Shown piece after piece: positions 8,561 to 17,985 of a DNA stretch of 64,000 nt. Each line of letters opens with the position of its first letter. Positions within the stretch are counted from its first letter, which is position 1. The position numbers were made by a program, and so were the translations under genes. A model generated the notes under the pieces. It did not search any database and was not told the DNA's origin. It saw only the letters and a program-made list of their open reading frames with translations. Source of the stretch: Vibrio sinus (GTDB taxonomy: Bacteria > Pseudomonadota > Gammaproteobacteria > Enterobacterales > Vibrionaceae); assembly GCF_023634645.1 (NCBI RefSeq), contig NZ_JAMKMR010000001.1:1-64000 (forward strand). The letters are read 5' to 3'.

Positions 8561-9373
8561 ATGACCATTGAACTTATCGCCGATCAGCTTTGCTACCCTG
8601 AATGCCCACGCTGGCATAATAATACGCTTTGGTTTTCTTCAGTGTTTCGCGGAGAGGTTTGTACGCTGGATGCTCCCCATCTCATCTCCGTCCAACAAAA
8701 GTTCAATTCACCTATTGCGGGGCTAGGATGGTTACCCGATAACAGCCTATTAGTTGTGGAGCCTTTCAAGCAAACATTAACTCAAGTTCATCAAGATGGT
8801 ACACATACGACATATCAAGATCTATCAAACCAAGATCAAGTCATTTCCAATGACCTTTTTGTCCATCCTAATGGTTTAGCTTATGTCAGTGGGATGGGAA
8901 ATAACTACCTCATAGATCATAGCCCTAAACCTTGTTCAATTTTGTCAGTAGATTGCAACAACGCTATCAATGAGGTTGCAAGTGACCTTTTATGTCCGAA
9001 TGGATTTGCTTACGATCAGGCCAGGCAGCATTTGTACGTAGCCGAGTCTCATGCAAATAGAATCACGCGATTTAACTGCGCATTAAATGGCTCACTATCA
9101 CATAGAGAAACGTATTATCAGTTTGAAAATGGCGACTCCCCAGATGGTATTGACCTAGATAGCGATGGAAACCTTTGGGTAGCTTGTAATAACCACAAAG
9201 TTGTTCTACTTCGTGATTGCCAAATCCAGCAAACCATCCAGTTCGATCAACACCCACTGGCTTGTTTATCACCAAATACCAACGATAAAGAAGTATACGT
9301 ACTAACGACGGATAGTTTTGATCCTGAACAAGTTTGCAATTACCCAAACGGGAAAATATACCGTATTGCTTAA
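8561..9373 (+). CDS. SMP-30/gluconolactonase-family hydrolase
   Basis: A 270-residue six-bladed beta-propeller protein of the SMP-30/gluconolactonase/LRE family, whose members are metal-dependent lactonases or esterases. The family's metal ligands are visible as the Glu in YPECPRW near the N-terminus, the Asn in CPNGFAYD and the Asp in DSPDGIDLDSDG. There is no signal peptide, so it should be cytoplasmic. AGGAG lies 7 bases before the ATG. It stands alone, so its sugar-lactone substrate cannot be inferred from neighbours. Confidence 0.85.
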   Translation: MTIELIADQLCYPECPRWHNNTLWFSSVFRGEVCTLDAPHLISVQQKFNSPIAGLGWLPDNSLLVVEPFKQTLTQVHQDGTHTTYQDLSNQDQVISNDLFVHPNGLAYVSGMGNNYLIDHSPKPCSILSVDCNNAINEVASDLLCPNGFAYDQARQHLYVAESHANRITRFNCALNGSLSHRETYYQFENGDSPDGIDLDSDGNLWVACNNHKVVLLRDCQIQQTIQFDQHPLACLSPNTNDKEVYVLTTDSFDPEQVCNYPNGKIYRIA

Positions 9374-9687
9374 ATGTCGGTAACCCAAGCATTTTTCCAC
9401 AAAAACAACATGAGTTATCGTATTTCGTCTTATATCCTGATTTTGTTTAATGTCTTTTTAAAACGATCATATTCAGCTACTAAATGCAACCTATAGATTG
9501 AACAGTTATTTTACATTTTCTGTACATGACCTGATTCACACTTTGATTGTATAATGTGGTACTCAGGTGCCCGTCTTTACAGGTTAACCTCTGCCGAAAC
9601 CCTAAGCTCAACGTTTCTGGTTTACAGCTCAAACATTAATTTCTTTTTATAAAGAGCAAGATAGTTTTAACTGAGGTAAGTTCATTC
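9374..9687 (+). promoter_or_regulatory. korAB promoter and long structured leader
   Basis: A perfect TATAAT at 9550-9555 is the likely -10, which would leave a leader of roughly 125 bases before korA. The leader has a GGTTAACC palindrome (9582-9589), a 7-bp stem with one bulge (CCGAAAC with GTTTCTGG, about 9594-9620), and alternative GCTC/GAGC pairings. I could not match it to a riboswitch class I know. Confidence 0.45.
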
Positions 9688-11562
9688 ATGAACCATGGCA
9701 ACAACCCATCCAAGCAATCTCTAGACTCTGAAGTCATACGCTTTGCTGGTGATTCAGGCGATGGAATACAATTTACTGGTGACAGATTTTCAAGTAGCGT
9801 TAGTTTATTTGGAAACTCACTCGCAACTTTACCTGATTACCCTGCTGAAATTCGAGCCCCTGCGGGCACCGTTTCGGGAGTGTCCTCATTCCAACTGCAA
9901 TTCGCTGATCACGACATTTATACACCAGGTGACCGATGTGGTGTATTGATAGCCATGAACGCGGCCGCGCTCAAAAAAAACTTAGCTGATTTAAATTCCG
10001 GTGGTTTGCTTATTATTGACAAAGCAGGCTTTAGAGATTCATTAATAAAGCTCGCTGGTTTTAACGATAACCCGTTAAATGATGGTTCACTAAAAGACTA
10101 CCGTGTCATCGCCGAAGATTTTACACAACTTACCTTAAACTCCCTTGAGGGCCTAGGGTTACCTGGCAAAATTGCTCGCCGATGTAAAAACTGTTTCATG
10201 CTAGGCATCGCACTATGGATCTTTAGCCAAACATTGGAAGAAGCTGAGGCTTGGATTGCAAAACGATTCGCTTCTAGCCCTGAAATTGTCAATGCGAATA
10301 TCACTGCATTAAAGAGTGGTTTTAACTATGCCGATACTACGGAAATTTTCGGTGAAAGCTGGCAAATAGGTAAAGCCGATATTGAACCTGGCCGATATCG
10401 TTCGGTGTCAGGCAACGAAGCTTTATCACTCGGTTTTGTCACAGCGTCACTCGCTGCAGATAAATCATTATTCTTAGGCTCCTACCCCATTACCCCAGCG
10501 TCGGATATTTTGCATCAGTTAGCGAAATACCAACATTACGGTGTAACAACATTCCAAGCCGAAGATGAAATTGCCGCTGCTGGAGCCGCATTAGGCGCCT
10601 CTTATGCAGGTGCGTTAGGTATCACCACAACGTCAGGTCCGGGTTTGTGCTTAAAATCTGAAACCATCAACCTTGCGGTCATGACTGAATTACCCCTTGT
10701 CGTTGTCGACGTTCAACGGGGCGGACCTTCAACTGGTTTGCCAACCAAAACAGAACAGTCGGATCTTTTGTTTGCTCTGTATGGTCGAAATGGTGACTCT
10801 CCTCTTCCAGTTATTGCTGCATCATCACCTGGCGATTGCTACGCAATGGCTATTGAAGCTTGTCGCATTGCCACAACCTTTATGACGCCTGTTATTTTGT
10901 TAACGGATGGCTATATTGCAAACGGAACAGAGTCTTGGAAAGTGCCTTCTGAAGACGAGTTACCGAGCTGGGATAAACAAGAAGTGAGCATCGCAGGCTC
11001 GTATTACCCCTACTTACGTGACCATGACACCTTAGCTAGAGAATGGGTAGTACCTGGCACAGAAGGTAAAGAACATCGAATCGGCGGACTAGAAAAACAA
11101 AGTATTACTGGTGATGTATGCTATGAACCGAGCAATCACCAAAAGATGACCCACGAAAGAGCGACCAAGATCAGTAACATTTCTCGCTTCATTCCAAAGC
11201 AAACGCTACTAGGCTCCGAAACCGATGACATGCTGGTATTATCTTGGGGTGGCACACTTGGCTCTGTAAAAACCGCCATTAACGAGCTACGAGAAAGTGG
11301 CCATTCGGTTGCCCATAGCCATCTACAGTACTTGAACCCATTACCAAGTAACTTCACTGAACTACTTGGTAAATTTAACCGTATCCTCGTCGTTGAGTTA
11401 AATAATGGACAGCTCAAGCAGTATGTTCAATCACAAGTTTCTGTACCCGTTGAAGGCTTTGCAAAAACTGATGGTACTCCATTCAAAATTGAAGAGTTAA
11501 CAACGGCAATTAAACAGAATTTGAAAGAGAAAGCAAATGAACCAACCCGTGTTGAATCGTAA
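9688..11562 (+). CDS. korA: 2-oxoglutarate (2-oxoacid):ferredoxin oxidoreductase, alpha subunit
   Basis: The enzyme oxidatively decarboxylates a 2-oxoacid to its CoA thioester and passes electrons to ferredoxin. This 624-residue subunit has the gamma domain (about 1-195, GDSGDGIQFTGDRF) fused in front of the alpha pyrimidine-binding domain (about 230 on, YPITPASDILHQLA, QAEDEIAAAGAALGASYAGA, TTTSGPG). That fused layout is typical of KorA-type enzymes. The gene overlaps korB by 26 bases, so the two are translationally linked. No ferredoxin gene is adjacent. Choice of 2-oxoglutarate over pyruvate or branched-chain acids follows family resemblance. Confidence 0.85.
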   Translation: MNHGNNPSKQSLDSEVIRFAGDSGDGIQFTGDRFSSSVSLFGNSLATLPDYPAEIRAPAGTVSGVSSFQLQFADHDIYTPGDRCGVLIAMNAAALKKNLADLNSGGLLIIDKAGFRDSLIKLAGFNDNPLNDGSLKDYRVIAEDFTQLTLNSLEGLGLPGKIARRCKNCFMLGIALWIFSQTLEEAEAWIAKRFASSPEIVNANITALKSGFNYADTTEIFGESWQIGKADIEPGRYRSVSGNEALSLGFVTASLAADKSLFLGSYPITPASDILHQLAKYQHYGVTTFQAEDEIAAAGAALGASYAGALGITTTSGPGLCLKSETINLAVMTELPLVVVDVQRGGPSTGLPTKTEQSDLLFALYGRNGDSPLPVIAASSPGDCYAMAIEACRIATTFMTPVILLTDGYIANGTESWKVPSEDELPSWDKQEVSIAGSYYPYLRDHDTLAREWVVPGTEGKEHRIGGLEKQSITGDVCYEPSNHQKMTHERATKISNISRFIPKQTLLGSETDDMLVLSWGGTLGSVKTAINELRESGHSVAHSHLQYLNPLPSNFTELLGKFNRILVVELNNGQLKQYVQSQVSVPVEGFAKTDGTPFKIEELTTAIKQNLKEKANEPTRVES

Positions 11563-12517
11563 AGATTTCGTATCTGATCAAGAAGTAAAATGGTGCCAAG
11601 GCTGTGGAGATTTTAATGTTCTAAAAACCATGCAGTCGGTGTTAGCCAAGACGGGAAAAACGAAACACAATACTGTTTTTGTATCAGGCATTGGATGCTC
11701 ATCTCGTTTTCCTTACTACATGGATACCTATGGCTTCCATACCATACACGGAAGAGCACCGACCATTGCCACTGGCGTAAAAACGGTCAACCCAGAACTA
11801 GACGTGTGGGTGGTAACTGGTGATGGAGATGCACTGAGCATTGGTGGAAACCACTTTATCCATGCGATACGCCGCAACCAAGACATCAAAATTTTGTTAT
11901 TTAACAACGAAATCTATGGGTTAACTAAAGGGCAATATTCGCCTACTAGCGCGCAAGGTTGCGTCAGTAAATCGACGCCCACTGGTAGTGTTGATTATCC
12001 GCTACGTCCTTTAACCGTCGCTGCAGCTGCAAACGCAAGCTTTATCGCTCGAACTTCGGATAATGATCCAAAACATATGACGGCGGTTTTTGAGGCAGCG
12101 GCTAGCCATAAAGGCTGCGCGGTGATTGAGATTTTACAAAACTGCGTCATTTTTAATGACAAGGTACACGACCCATACAATGGTCCAAAGCAACGCAAAG
12201 ATAACTTGTTATATCTAGAAGACAAGCAACCTATGCTTTTCGGCAAAGATAAAGCTTTAAAACTGTCTGGCTTAACACCAACAGTTACAGATGGTAATGA
12301 CGATGCTGTGCTCGTTCATGATACCAACACAAGCGACACGTCCCTTGCCTATATGTTAGCGAATTTGAGCTATCCAGATTACCCCGTTCCTGTGGGCATC
12401 TTCCATCAATCGCACCGTACAACTTACGATCAACTGATTCACAATCACCAGCCTAAAGCTAAGGTCACTAAGTCACAAGTGATGGAGCTGCTAGAAAAAA
12501 ATAGCTACGTTCTATAA
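11537..12517 (+). CDS. korB: 2-oxoglutarate (2-oxoacid):ferredoxin oxidoreductase, beta subunit
   Basis: This 326-residue subunit binds thiamine pyrophosphate and one [4Fe-4S] cluster. Likely cluster Cys are those in WCQGCGDF, GIGCSSR and a later one. The TPP/Mg site is GDGDALSIGGNH, followed by the family motif NNEIYGLTKGQ and the PTG turn. Its start lies inside the 3' end of korA, and a strong terminator follows 15 bases after its stop, so korAB forms a two-gene operon. Confidence 0.88.
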   Translation: MNQPVLNRKDFVSDQEVKWCQGCGDFNVLKTMQSVLAKTGKTKHNTVFVSGIGCSSRFPYYMDTYGFHTIHGRAPTIATGVKTVNPELDVWVVTGDGDALSIGGNHFIHAIRRNQDIKILLFNNEIYGLTKGQYSPTSAQGCVSKSTPTGSVDYPLRPLTVAAAANASFIARTSDNDPKHMTAVFEAAASHKGCAVIEILQNCVIFNDKVHDPYNGPKQRKDNLLYLEDKQPMLFGKDKALKLSGLTPTVTDGNDDAVLVHDTNTSDTSLAYMLANLSYPDYPVPVGIFHQSHRTTYDQLIHNHQPKAKVTKSQVMELLEKNSYVL

Positions 12518-12532
12518 CCCCACCTAAACAGA

Positions 12533-12560
12533 GAAGCCGCGATAATCGCGGCTTCTTTTT
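12533..12560 (+). terminator. Rho-independent terminator of korAB
   Basis: A perfect 10-bp G+C-rich stem (12533-12542 with 12546-12555) with a 3-base loop is followed by TTTTT on the plus strand. It also lies before the end of the convergent cytochrome gene. Confidence 0.9.
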
Positions 12561-12583
12561 AATGCACTTCTATGAAATATCCA

Positions 12584-13102
12584 CTAGGGCATCATTCGCT
12601 TTAACGTATCATCTTTTACGAAATGGTGATGATAAATTGCCGCCCCTGCGTGTAAAGCAATAAGATAGTAGCCTGCATCAGCTATCGTCTCATGGATGTC
12701 CTTGATGGTTTCATACATTGAATGGTTTGGGTTCACTACTACTGGCATTGCTACGCCAAAAAAGCTCCAGTGTTTCCCTCCGATATACAAAGTAATTACC
12801 CCCAAAATAGGCAAAGACAAAAAGCAAAGATAGATAATTTTGTGTGTAATCGAAGAAATTTTTTCTTGCCACTCTGGCGGAGCCGGTGTGATAGGTGGCT
12901 GGACAGTACGCTTATATAAATATACACGCACAAACATAACGAGAAAAACAAGCACGCCGGCATTGAAATGAATTAACTTAATAGTATCATGCCAAGGACT
13001 TGATTTTGGAGCAAAATTCAAATCCATTGCCCCATAAGTAATAACAATTAATAACAGAGTGAGCCAATGAAGCATAATCTGATGTTTAGGATATTTCTGC
13101 AT
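12584..13102 (-). CDS. Cytochrome b561 family protein
   Basis: A 172-residue inner-membrane di-heme cytochrome with four membrane helices. Conserved His in HQIMLHWLTLL (helix 1), KLIHFNAGV (helix 2), the DIHETIADAGYYLIALHAGAAIYHH region (helices 3-4) are the expected heme ligands. Members move electrons between quinones and periplasmic acceptors. It is a single-gene unit, convergent with korAB. The name cybB is used for E. coli relatives, but orthology is not proven here. Confidence 0.85.
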   Translation of the reverse strand: MQKYPKHQIMLHWLTLLLIVITYGAMDLNFAPKSSPWHDTIKLIHFNAGVLVFLVMFVRVYLYKRTVQPPITPAPPEWQEKISSITHKIIYLCFLSLPILGVITLYIGGKHWSFFGVAMPVVVNPNHSMYETIKDIHETIADAGYYLIALHAGAAIYHHHFVKDDTLKRMMP

Positions 13103-13417
13103 AAAATGAATCCGTACCTAATGAAAAATAACAAGTAACACTTGAGCGCATTACGATAAAACATTGCGTGTGAACAAAAAATGAAATTGCCTACAAACGA
13201 TTATATTTGAAAATCGTAGAAAAACTAACGCATCATATCCGCTCTGCTTGTTCCACACTTTCCTATTCTCTGTTCAAGTATAAGATTTATTCCTATGACG
13301 TCACATAATTCATCTATTATATTGAAAAACATTGCCACTTATAAAATTGTATATAGGGAAGTCGAGTGCGTGTAGATCGAGTAATCTTCATGAGCACAAA
13401 TACATAAGGACATGTCT
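13103..13417. other. Divergent intergenic region
   Basis: About 315 A+T-rich bases between the cytochrome b561 gene and the divergent periplasmic binding protein gene. It contains a TGACGTCA palindrome at 13298-13305 but no clear promoter pair, RNA gene or repeat. I see nothing else in it. Confidence 0.35.
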
Positions 13418-14227
13418 ATGTGGAAAAAAGTTTTTGTCGCCATTTCTCTTGTAACAGCGTATCTAGTGGCATTACCTACATATGCCATTGATTTTACAAC
13501 CTTTGAATTCCCACCTTTCACACAAAAATCTCCATCAGGGAAAGCAACCGGGCCATTTAAATCCATGGTATCTGACGTTTGCAAAGAAATGAAACAAGAG
13601 TGCGAATTTAGCATTTTTCCAACTCGCCGCGCTAAGCTAAAAATTTCCTACGGTCAAGCCAATGCCATATTCCCTTTCGGTTGGTATCGTGAAAGGGCCG
13701 AAGAATATTACTTCTCCGTTCCTTTTATGCAAACTCAATATGGTTTTTTCGTCCCAGAGTCAAACAAAAAGAAAATAGATGGATTACGGGATATTCAAGG
13801 CTTTAAAGTGGGTGTATTCGGACCTTCAAACACATCTGTGTCATTGACAGAAATACGTAACCTTATGATAGAGCTTGGTTTAAATCCCATTCGTATCGAA
13901 GTACGAACCGATGAAAGTGGTAATCTTATTCGAATGTTAGAAAGAAATAGGATCGACGCCTACTACAGCAACAAAGCCGTTGCAGAATACCGAGCTAAAG
14001 AGTTCAACGTAAAAGGTGTCCGGTACGCATGGACAGATAAAACGCTATTGTATTTTGTTGCCTTCCCTAAAAAAACAACGGACAAGTCACTTGTCAGAGA
14101 ATTTAACCAAGTCGCTCTCAAGCTCTTTTCCAAACCTGGTTATTTGGCTGAGAAACTAGAGCCTTGGGGCATTTCACCCCCACCACTATCTGAAGAGGTC
14201 TTGGATAAATACGAAATTCTTAGATAG
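13418..14227 (+). CDS. Periplasmic solute-binding protein, family 3-like
   Basis: An exported protein of about 269 residues with a cleavable signal peptide (MWKKVFVAISLVTAYLVALP) and a bilobal SBP_bac_3 fold. Features are FTTFEFPPFTQ at the start of the mature chain, an RAKLKISYGQANAIFPFGWYRERAEEYYF region cut into the family pattern, and a GFKVGVFGPSNTS hinge strand. Such proteins bind amino acids or similar solutes. No ABC permease or ATPase is beside it, as is common for the many stand-alone Vibrio members. The ATG at 13418 is preferred to that at 13412 because AAGGA lies 7 bases away rather than 1. Confidence 0.78.
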   Translation: MWKKVFVAISLVTAYLVALPTYAIDFTTFEFPPFTQKSPSGKATGPFKSMVSDVCKEMKQECEFSIFPTRRAKLKISYGQANAIFPFGWYRERAEEYYFSVPFMQTQYGFFVPESNKKKIDGLRDIQGFKVGVFGPSNTSVSLTEIRNLMIELGLNPIRIEVRTDESGNLIRMLERNRIDAYYSNKAVAEYRAKEFNVKGVRYAWTDKTLLYFVAFPKKTTDKSLVREFNQVALKLFSKPGYLAEKLEPWGISPPPLSEEVLDKYEILR

Positions 14228-14328
14228 TCATATAAAAAGCTATCTTTACCTTTTAGAATGCGTTTACACTTAACTCGCTATAACTTAGTGATATTTAGTT
14301 TGGGAATGAATCGGTTAGAGAATTATTT

Positions 14329-15573
14329 TTGTCAATGAAACGGTCAACTTTCATAGAAAACGAAACAGCATGCGAGTCTTGCGATTGGGTTAACCCGATA
14401 CCTCCTATGCAAGAAAATGAAAGATTACGTTGTTCTCGTTGTAAACACGTCATTCTCTCCATCCACGCAAACTCCGCCAAACAGCTTCTTGCCAACAGCT
14501 CAGCAGCGTTGATGCTTTTTTTCTTATCCCTGACCTACGAGTTTTTAGGCTTTACTTCCAATGGTATTAGTCAGCAGATCAGCTTACTTGATTGCATTAA
14601 CGCTTTACTGATCGAGCACTTTACCGTTTTGGGAGCGGTTGTATCCATCACCTTGATAATACTACCTATCATATACTTAGTCAGTGTCTTGCTACTTAGT
14701 CTTGCGCTACTGACGAAAACAAAAAACGAAAGAGCGGCCAGGTGGTTATTACTCAGCATTCGCTCGATTGAACCATGGCTTATGGTCGATGTTTTCTTGC
14801 TAGGAGGTCTGGTTGCGCTAGTCAAACTGACAAGCTTAGCTCAAGTCAGCTTAGGGATTTCGTTTTGGGCCTTTACCGCCTATACCATTTTGCTTCTTCG
14901 TACAGTTTGTTATGTCGATAAAAGGTGGTTGTGGAACCAATTATTTGGTGCAAGTGCCGCTCTAGATCCTGTCTCTGGCTCGGCACGCTCTCAAGATTTA
15001 ATCGGCTGCCAATTTTGTGGTGCATTGAATCATCAAACCGATCATATGTGTTCTCGTTGTCACCATGTCATTGCCAGCCGAAAAACATCAAGCCTACACC
15101 GAACACTCGCACTACTTATAAGCGCCAGTATTCTCTACGTGCCCGCAAATTTTTTCCCAATAATGAACACCACGTTTCTGGGCACCATAGAGCATTCAAC
15201 CATAATTGGTGGCGTCATGCTGCTTTGGGCCCTCAAGTCTTACCCTGTAGCTTTAGTGATACTCATCGCGAGCGTACTTGTGCCCATTGCTAAGATCCTG
15301 TCTCTGTTTTGGCTGTGTTGGCAATACCATTTCAACACCGATTTGCCAGCCATTAAAAAACAGAAAATATATCACTTAACAGAGCTTGTTGGCCGCTGGT
15401 CCATGGTGGACATTTTTGTTGTCGCAATACTATCGGCCCTTGTTCAGTTGGGCTCTGTGATGAACATTGTGCCAGGGTTGGCAGCACTATCGTTTTGCGC
15501 TGTCGTTATCATCACTATGCTCGCCGCCATGAGTTTCGATTCACGCCTTATTTGGGATAAATCCGAGGAATAA
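14329..15573 (+). CDS. pqiA: PqiA, inner-membrane subunit of the Pqi lipid-transport system
   Basis: The 414-residue protein has two PqiA repeats, each beginning with a zinc-ribbon-like four-Cys motif (CESCDW with CSRCKH, then CQFCGA with CSRCHH) followed by four membrane helices. Known PqiA works with the MCE protein PqiB and lipoprotein PqiC in phospholipid movement between membranes. The frame opens with a TTG at 14329 and an ATG at 14335. AGAG sits 7 to 8 bases before the TTG, so either start is possible. The stop codon is 4 bases before pqiB. Confidence 0.88.
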   Translation: MSMKRSTFIENETACESCDWVNPIPPMQENERLRCSRCKHVILSIHANSAKQLLANSSAALMLFFLSLTYEFLGFTSNGISQQISLLDCINALLIEHFTVLGAVVSITLIILPIIYLVSVLLLSLALLTKTKNERAARWLLLSIRSIEPWLMVDVFLLGGLVALVKLTSLAQVSLGISFWAFTAYTILLLRTVCYVDKRWLWNQLFGASAALDPVSGSARSQDLIGCQFCGALNHQTDHMCSRCHHVIASRKTSSLHRTLALLISASILYVPANFFPIMNTTFLGTIEHSTIIGGVMLLWALKSYPVALVILIASVLVPIAKILSLFWLCWQYHFNTDLPAIKKQKIYHLTELVGRWSMVDIFVVAILSALVQLGSVMNIVPGLAALSFCAVVIITMLAAMSFDSRLIWDKSEE

Positions 15574-15577
15574 ACCA

Positions 15578-17239
15578 TTGTCAGATCAACACCCTAACAT
15601 CGAGTCAACACGACGTTTTAAATTCAATACTATTTGGATAGTACCCCTTGTTGCCTTTATTGTTTCTGGCTGGATGATATACGACAATTGGTCACAAAAA
15701 GGCCCGGAGATCACCATTACCGCACAAGATGCAGAAGGATTGGAAGTCGGGAAAACTAAAGTAAAATCACGCAATGTGGATATCGGTGAAGTGACCAATA
15801 TTCAACTGAGCAATGACTTCAAATACGCCATAATTACGTTGCAAATGAACAAGGGCACTCAGGCTCTCCTTCGCTCCAACACCAAATTTTGGGTCGTCAA
15901 GCCACGAGTAGGCGCAGAAGGGATCAGTGGTTTGGGTACCTTGTTATCTGGTGCATATATCAATATGGAACCGGGCAATGAAGGTGCTAAAGCCACTAAA
16001 TTTAAAATGCTGGCTAAGCCACCACTTTCTACCGTGAACGACAAAGGTATACGAATCCGCTTGTATTCGACACAAAATACCAAATTGGAAGTGGGGACAC
16101 CCGTTCACTTTAGAGGATATGAAGTAGGCTATATCGAAGACGTCGGATTCGACATCAAACGTGGGGCAATCACCTACCGTCTATTTATCCATGCGCCCTA
16201 CGACGCTTTAGTCAATAGCAATGTCCGATTTTGGATGACACCAGGCCTATCGATAAAAGGAACCGCAAAGGGGGTGGAGCTACGTGTTGACTCTCTACAA
16301 AGCCTGATCACTGGCGGAATCAGTTTTGGTGCCATTAATGAAGAAAAAGCTGCACATCCAGTCAAAGACTTAACACAATTTAGACTGTTTACTTCGAAAC
16401 AAGAAGCGGAAGATAACCGATTCAACAAATTTATTTACTACGTTATGTTGTTCAATGGCAGCGTAGCGGGCATCGATAAGGATACACCGGTTGAATACAA
16501 CGGCATTCAAATCGGCACTGTGATGCAAGTTCCATACAAGGGCGCATCCATTGAAACGCTAGAAAATCAAGCTAACCCAGCCATTCCAATATTAGTTCGC
16601 ATTGCGCCTCAGCGTATGGAATATAATTTTAGTGATAGTAAGCTTACCCTCGATGACTGGCGGAAAAAATTTAGCGATGCCTTCAAGAAAGGGGCGCGGG
16701 CGACATTAAATACCAGTAACCTGCTAACAGGTGCCAAAATCGTCGATGTTCAATACATCAAAAATCCAAAACCACAAAAGGTGACCAAGTTTGGCAAGTA
16801 CGCGGTATTCCCGACGACTTCCGACAGTTTCGCGACCATGCAAGATAAAGTAGAAACCATTTTATCCAAACTTGCTGCTCTACCGCTAAACCAAACAGTA
16901 GCAGAGTTAAACCAGACCCTTAAGGCCGCAACTGCGACACTACAACAACTGGATAAAGTATCAGCGAACACCAACAAATTACTCGCGAATAAAGAAACTC
17001 AACAGCTTCCTGAGAAGCTATCCCAATCTCTTAAATCATTGGACTCTACCCTTACCGACTATCAATCTGAAGGTGTGGTAGGACAGAAACTGCAACAAAG
17101 TTTAAGCTCGCTACAACGTACGCTTGATGAACTGCAACCACTACTTCAAGAGATTAGGCAAAAGCCCAATTCACTGATCTTTGGCAAATCTCAGAGATCT
17201 GACATCGAGCCTAAAGCAGCACAAGAAAATAAGAGGTAG
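15578..17239 (+). CDS. pqiB: PqiB, MCE-family intermembrane lipid-transport protein
   Basis: A 553-residue periplasm-spanning protein. One N-terminal membrane helix (about 16-34, WIVPLVAFIVSGWMIYDNW) is followed by three MCE domains (about 40-135, 155-250, 280-390) and a long C-terminal coiled coil (about 410-530) that forms the hollow needle in the E. coli protein. Length and layout match E. coli PqiB (546 residues). The start is a TTG: GAGGA lies 8 bases upstream and no ATG exists near the N-terminus. It is the middle gene of pqiABC. Confidence 0.9.
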   Translation: MSDQHPNIESTRRFKFNTIWIVPLVAFIVSGWMIYDNWSQKGPEITITAQDAEGLEVGKTKVKSRNVDIGEVTNIQLSNDFKYAIITLQMNKGTQALLRSNTKFWVVKPRVGAEGISGLGTLLSGAYINMEPGNEGAKATKFKMLAKPPLSTVNDKGIRIRLYSTQNTKLEVGTPVHFRGYEVGYIEDVGFDIKRGAITYRLFIHAPYDALVNSNVRFWMTPGLSIKGTAKGVELRVDSLQSLITGGISFGAINEEKAAHPVKDLTQFRLFTSKQEAEDNRFNKFIYYVMLFNGSVAGIDKDTPVEYNGIQIGTVMQVPYKGASIETLENQANPAIPILVRIAPQRMEYNFSDSKLTLDDWRKKFSDAFKKGARATLNTSNLLTGAKIVDVQYIKNPKPQKVTKFGKYAVFPTTSDSFATMQDKVETILSKLAALPLNQTVAELNQTLKAATATLQQLDKVSANTNKLLANKETQQLPEKLSQSLKSLDSTLTDYQSEGVVGQKLQQSLSSLQRTLDELQPLLQEIRQKPNSLIFGKSQRSDIEPKAAQENKR

Positions 17240-17248
17240 GCACAGACT

Positions 17249-17833
17249 ATGACACGTCAATTATGGATAATGATTATCGCTGTATTTCTCTCCTCCTGTG
17301 CGAGCACATCTGCCCCTGTGTCGCAGGAATATTTATTGCCAGACCACACTTCGGTTTCAGCCTACCAAGGCGCCAGTACAGACAAAGACCTAGCGATTCA
17401 AGTCAAGCCAATCAAAGTCGCAGATTACCTCAAGCGGCTGAACATCGTCATGGTAAACAATGATGGAAAAGTGTATCAGGCGGCAAACCACCTTTGGGCT
17501 GAGCCACTGGCTTCTCAACTTGAGAGTTTAACCATGGATAGACTAGAACAACGTGTTCCGAGTATTAGTTGGCTGCCATCATCTCAACCTCTCCTTAATG
17601 CCATGACGCTACAAATAGATGTATCAAATTTTTATGCCAATTTTCAGGGTGAAATCATCGTATCAGGCCGGTGGTATCTAGTGTCTGATAGCAACAAATT
17701 GATCAAAAGTGGTCAATTCAATAAAACAACTAAGTTAAAAAAGGACGGGTATACGGCTATGACAGACCAACTCTCTTTAACCTGGTTGTCGGAGGTGATT
17801 GACCCTATCGCTGTCAAGGTGTCACAAATGTAA
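17249..17833 (+). CDS. pqiC: PqiC, outer-membrane lipoprotein of the Pqi system
   Basis: A 194-residue lipoprotein. The signal peptide ends in the lipobox LSSC, with the lipidated Cys at about residue 17, and the mature part is an ABC-transport-auxiliary (DUF330) domain. In E. coli PqiC docks PqiB at the outer membrane. It starts 9 bases after pqiB, preceded by GAGGTAGG, and completes the operon. I see no obvious terminator after it. Confidence 0.87.
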   Translation: MTRQLWIMIIAVFLSSCASTSAPVSQEYLLPDHTSVSAYQGASTDKDLAIQVKPIKVADYLKRLNIVMVNNDGKVYQAANHLWAEPLASQLESLTMDRLEQRVPSISWLPSSQPLLNAMTLQIDVSNFYANFQGEIIVSGRWYLVSDSNKLIKSGQFNKTTKLKKDGYTAMTDQLSLTWLSEVIDPIAVKVSQM

Positions 17834-17985
17834 ACAGAATACCCAGTTTTACTCACTTGACGCATTATAAATTCCTGTGGAACAGTCTTGATTCATAAAT
17901 ATTACAAATAGCCATTAACGTGGAAGAGATAGATTTATTAAAATTTTTTCTCATTTAAGACTGTACCCCTACACAGGAGCTCAAT

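Noticed and set aside
9560-9660. TPP, lysine or signal-recognition-particle RNA in the korA leader
   Set aside because: Individual words look similar, but the conserved cores of these RNAs are absent.
13298-13305. TGACGTCA palindrome as a regulator site
   Set aside because: The same 8-mer occurs at 6644-6651 and inside yccS near 54210, and no regulator in this window explains it.
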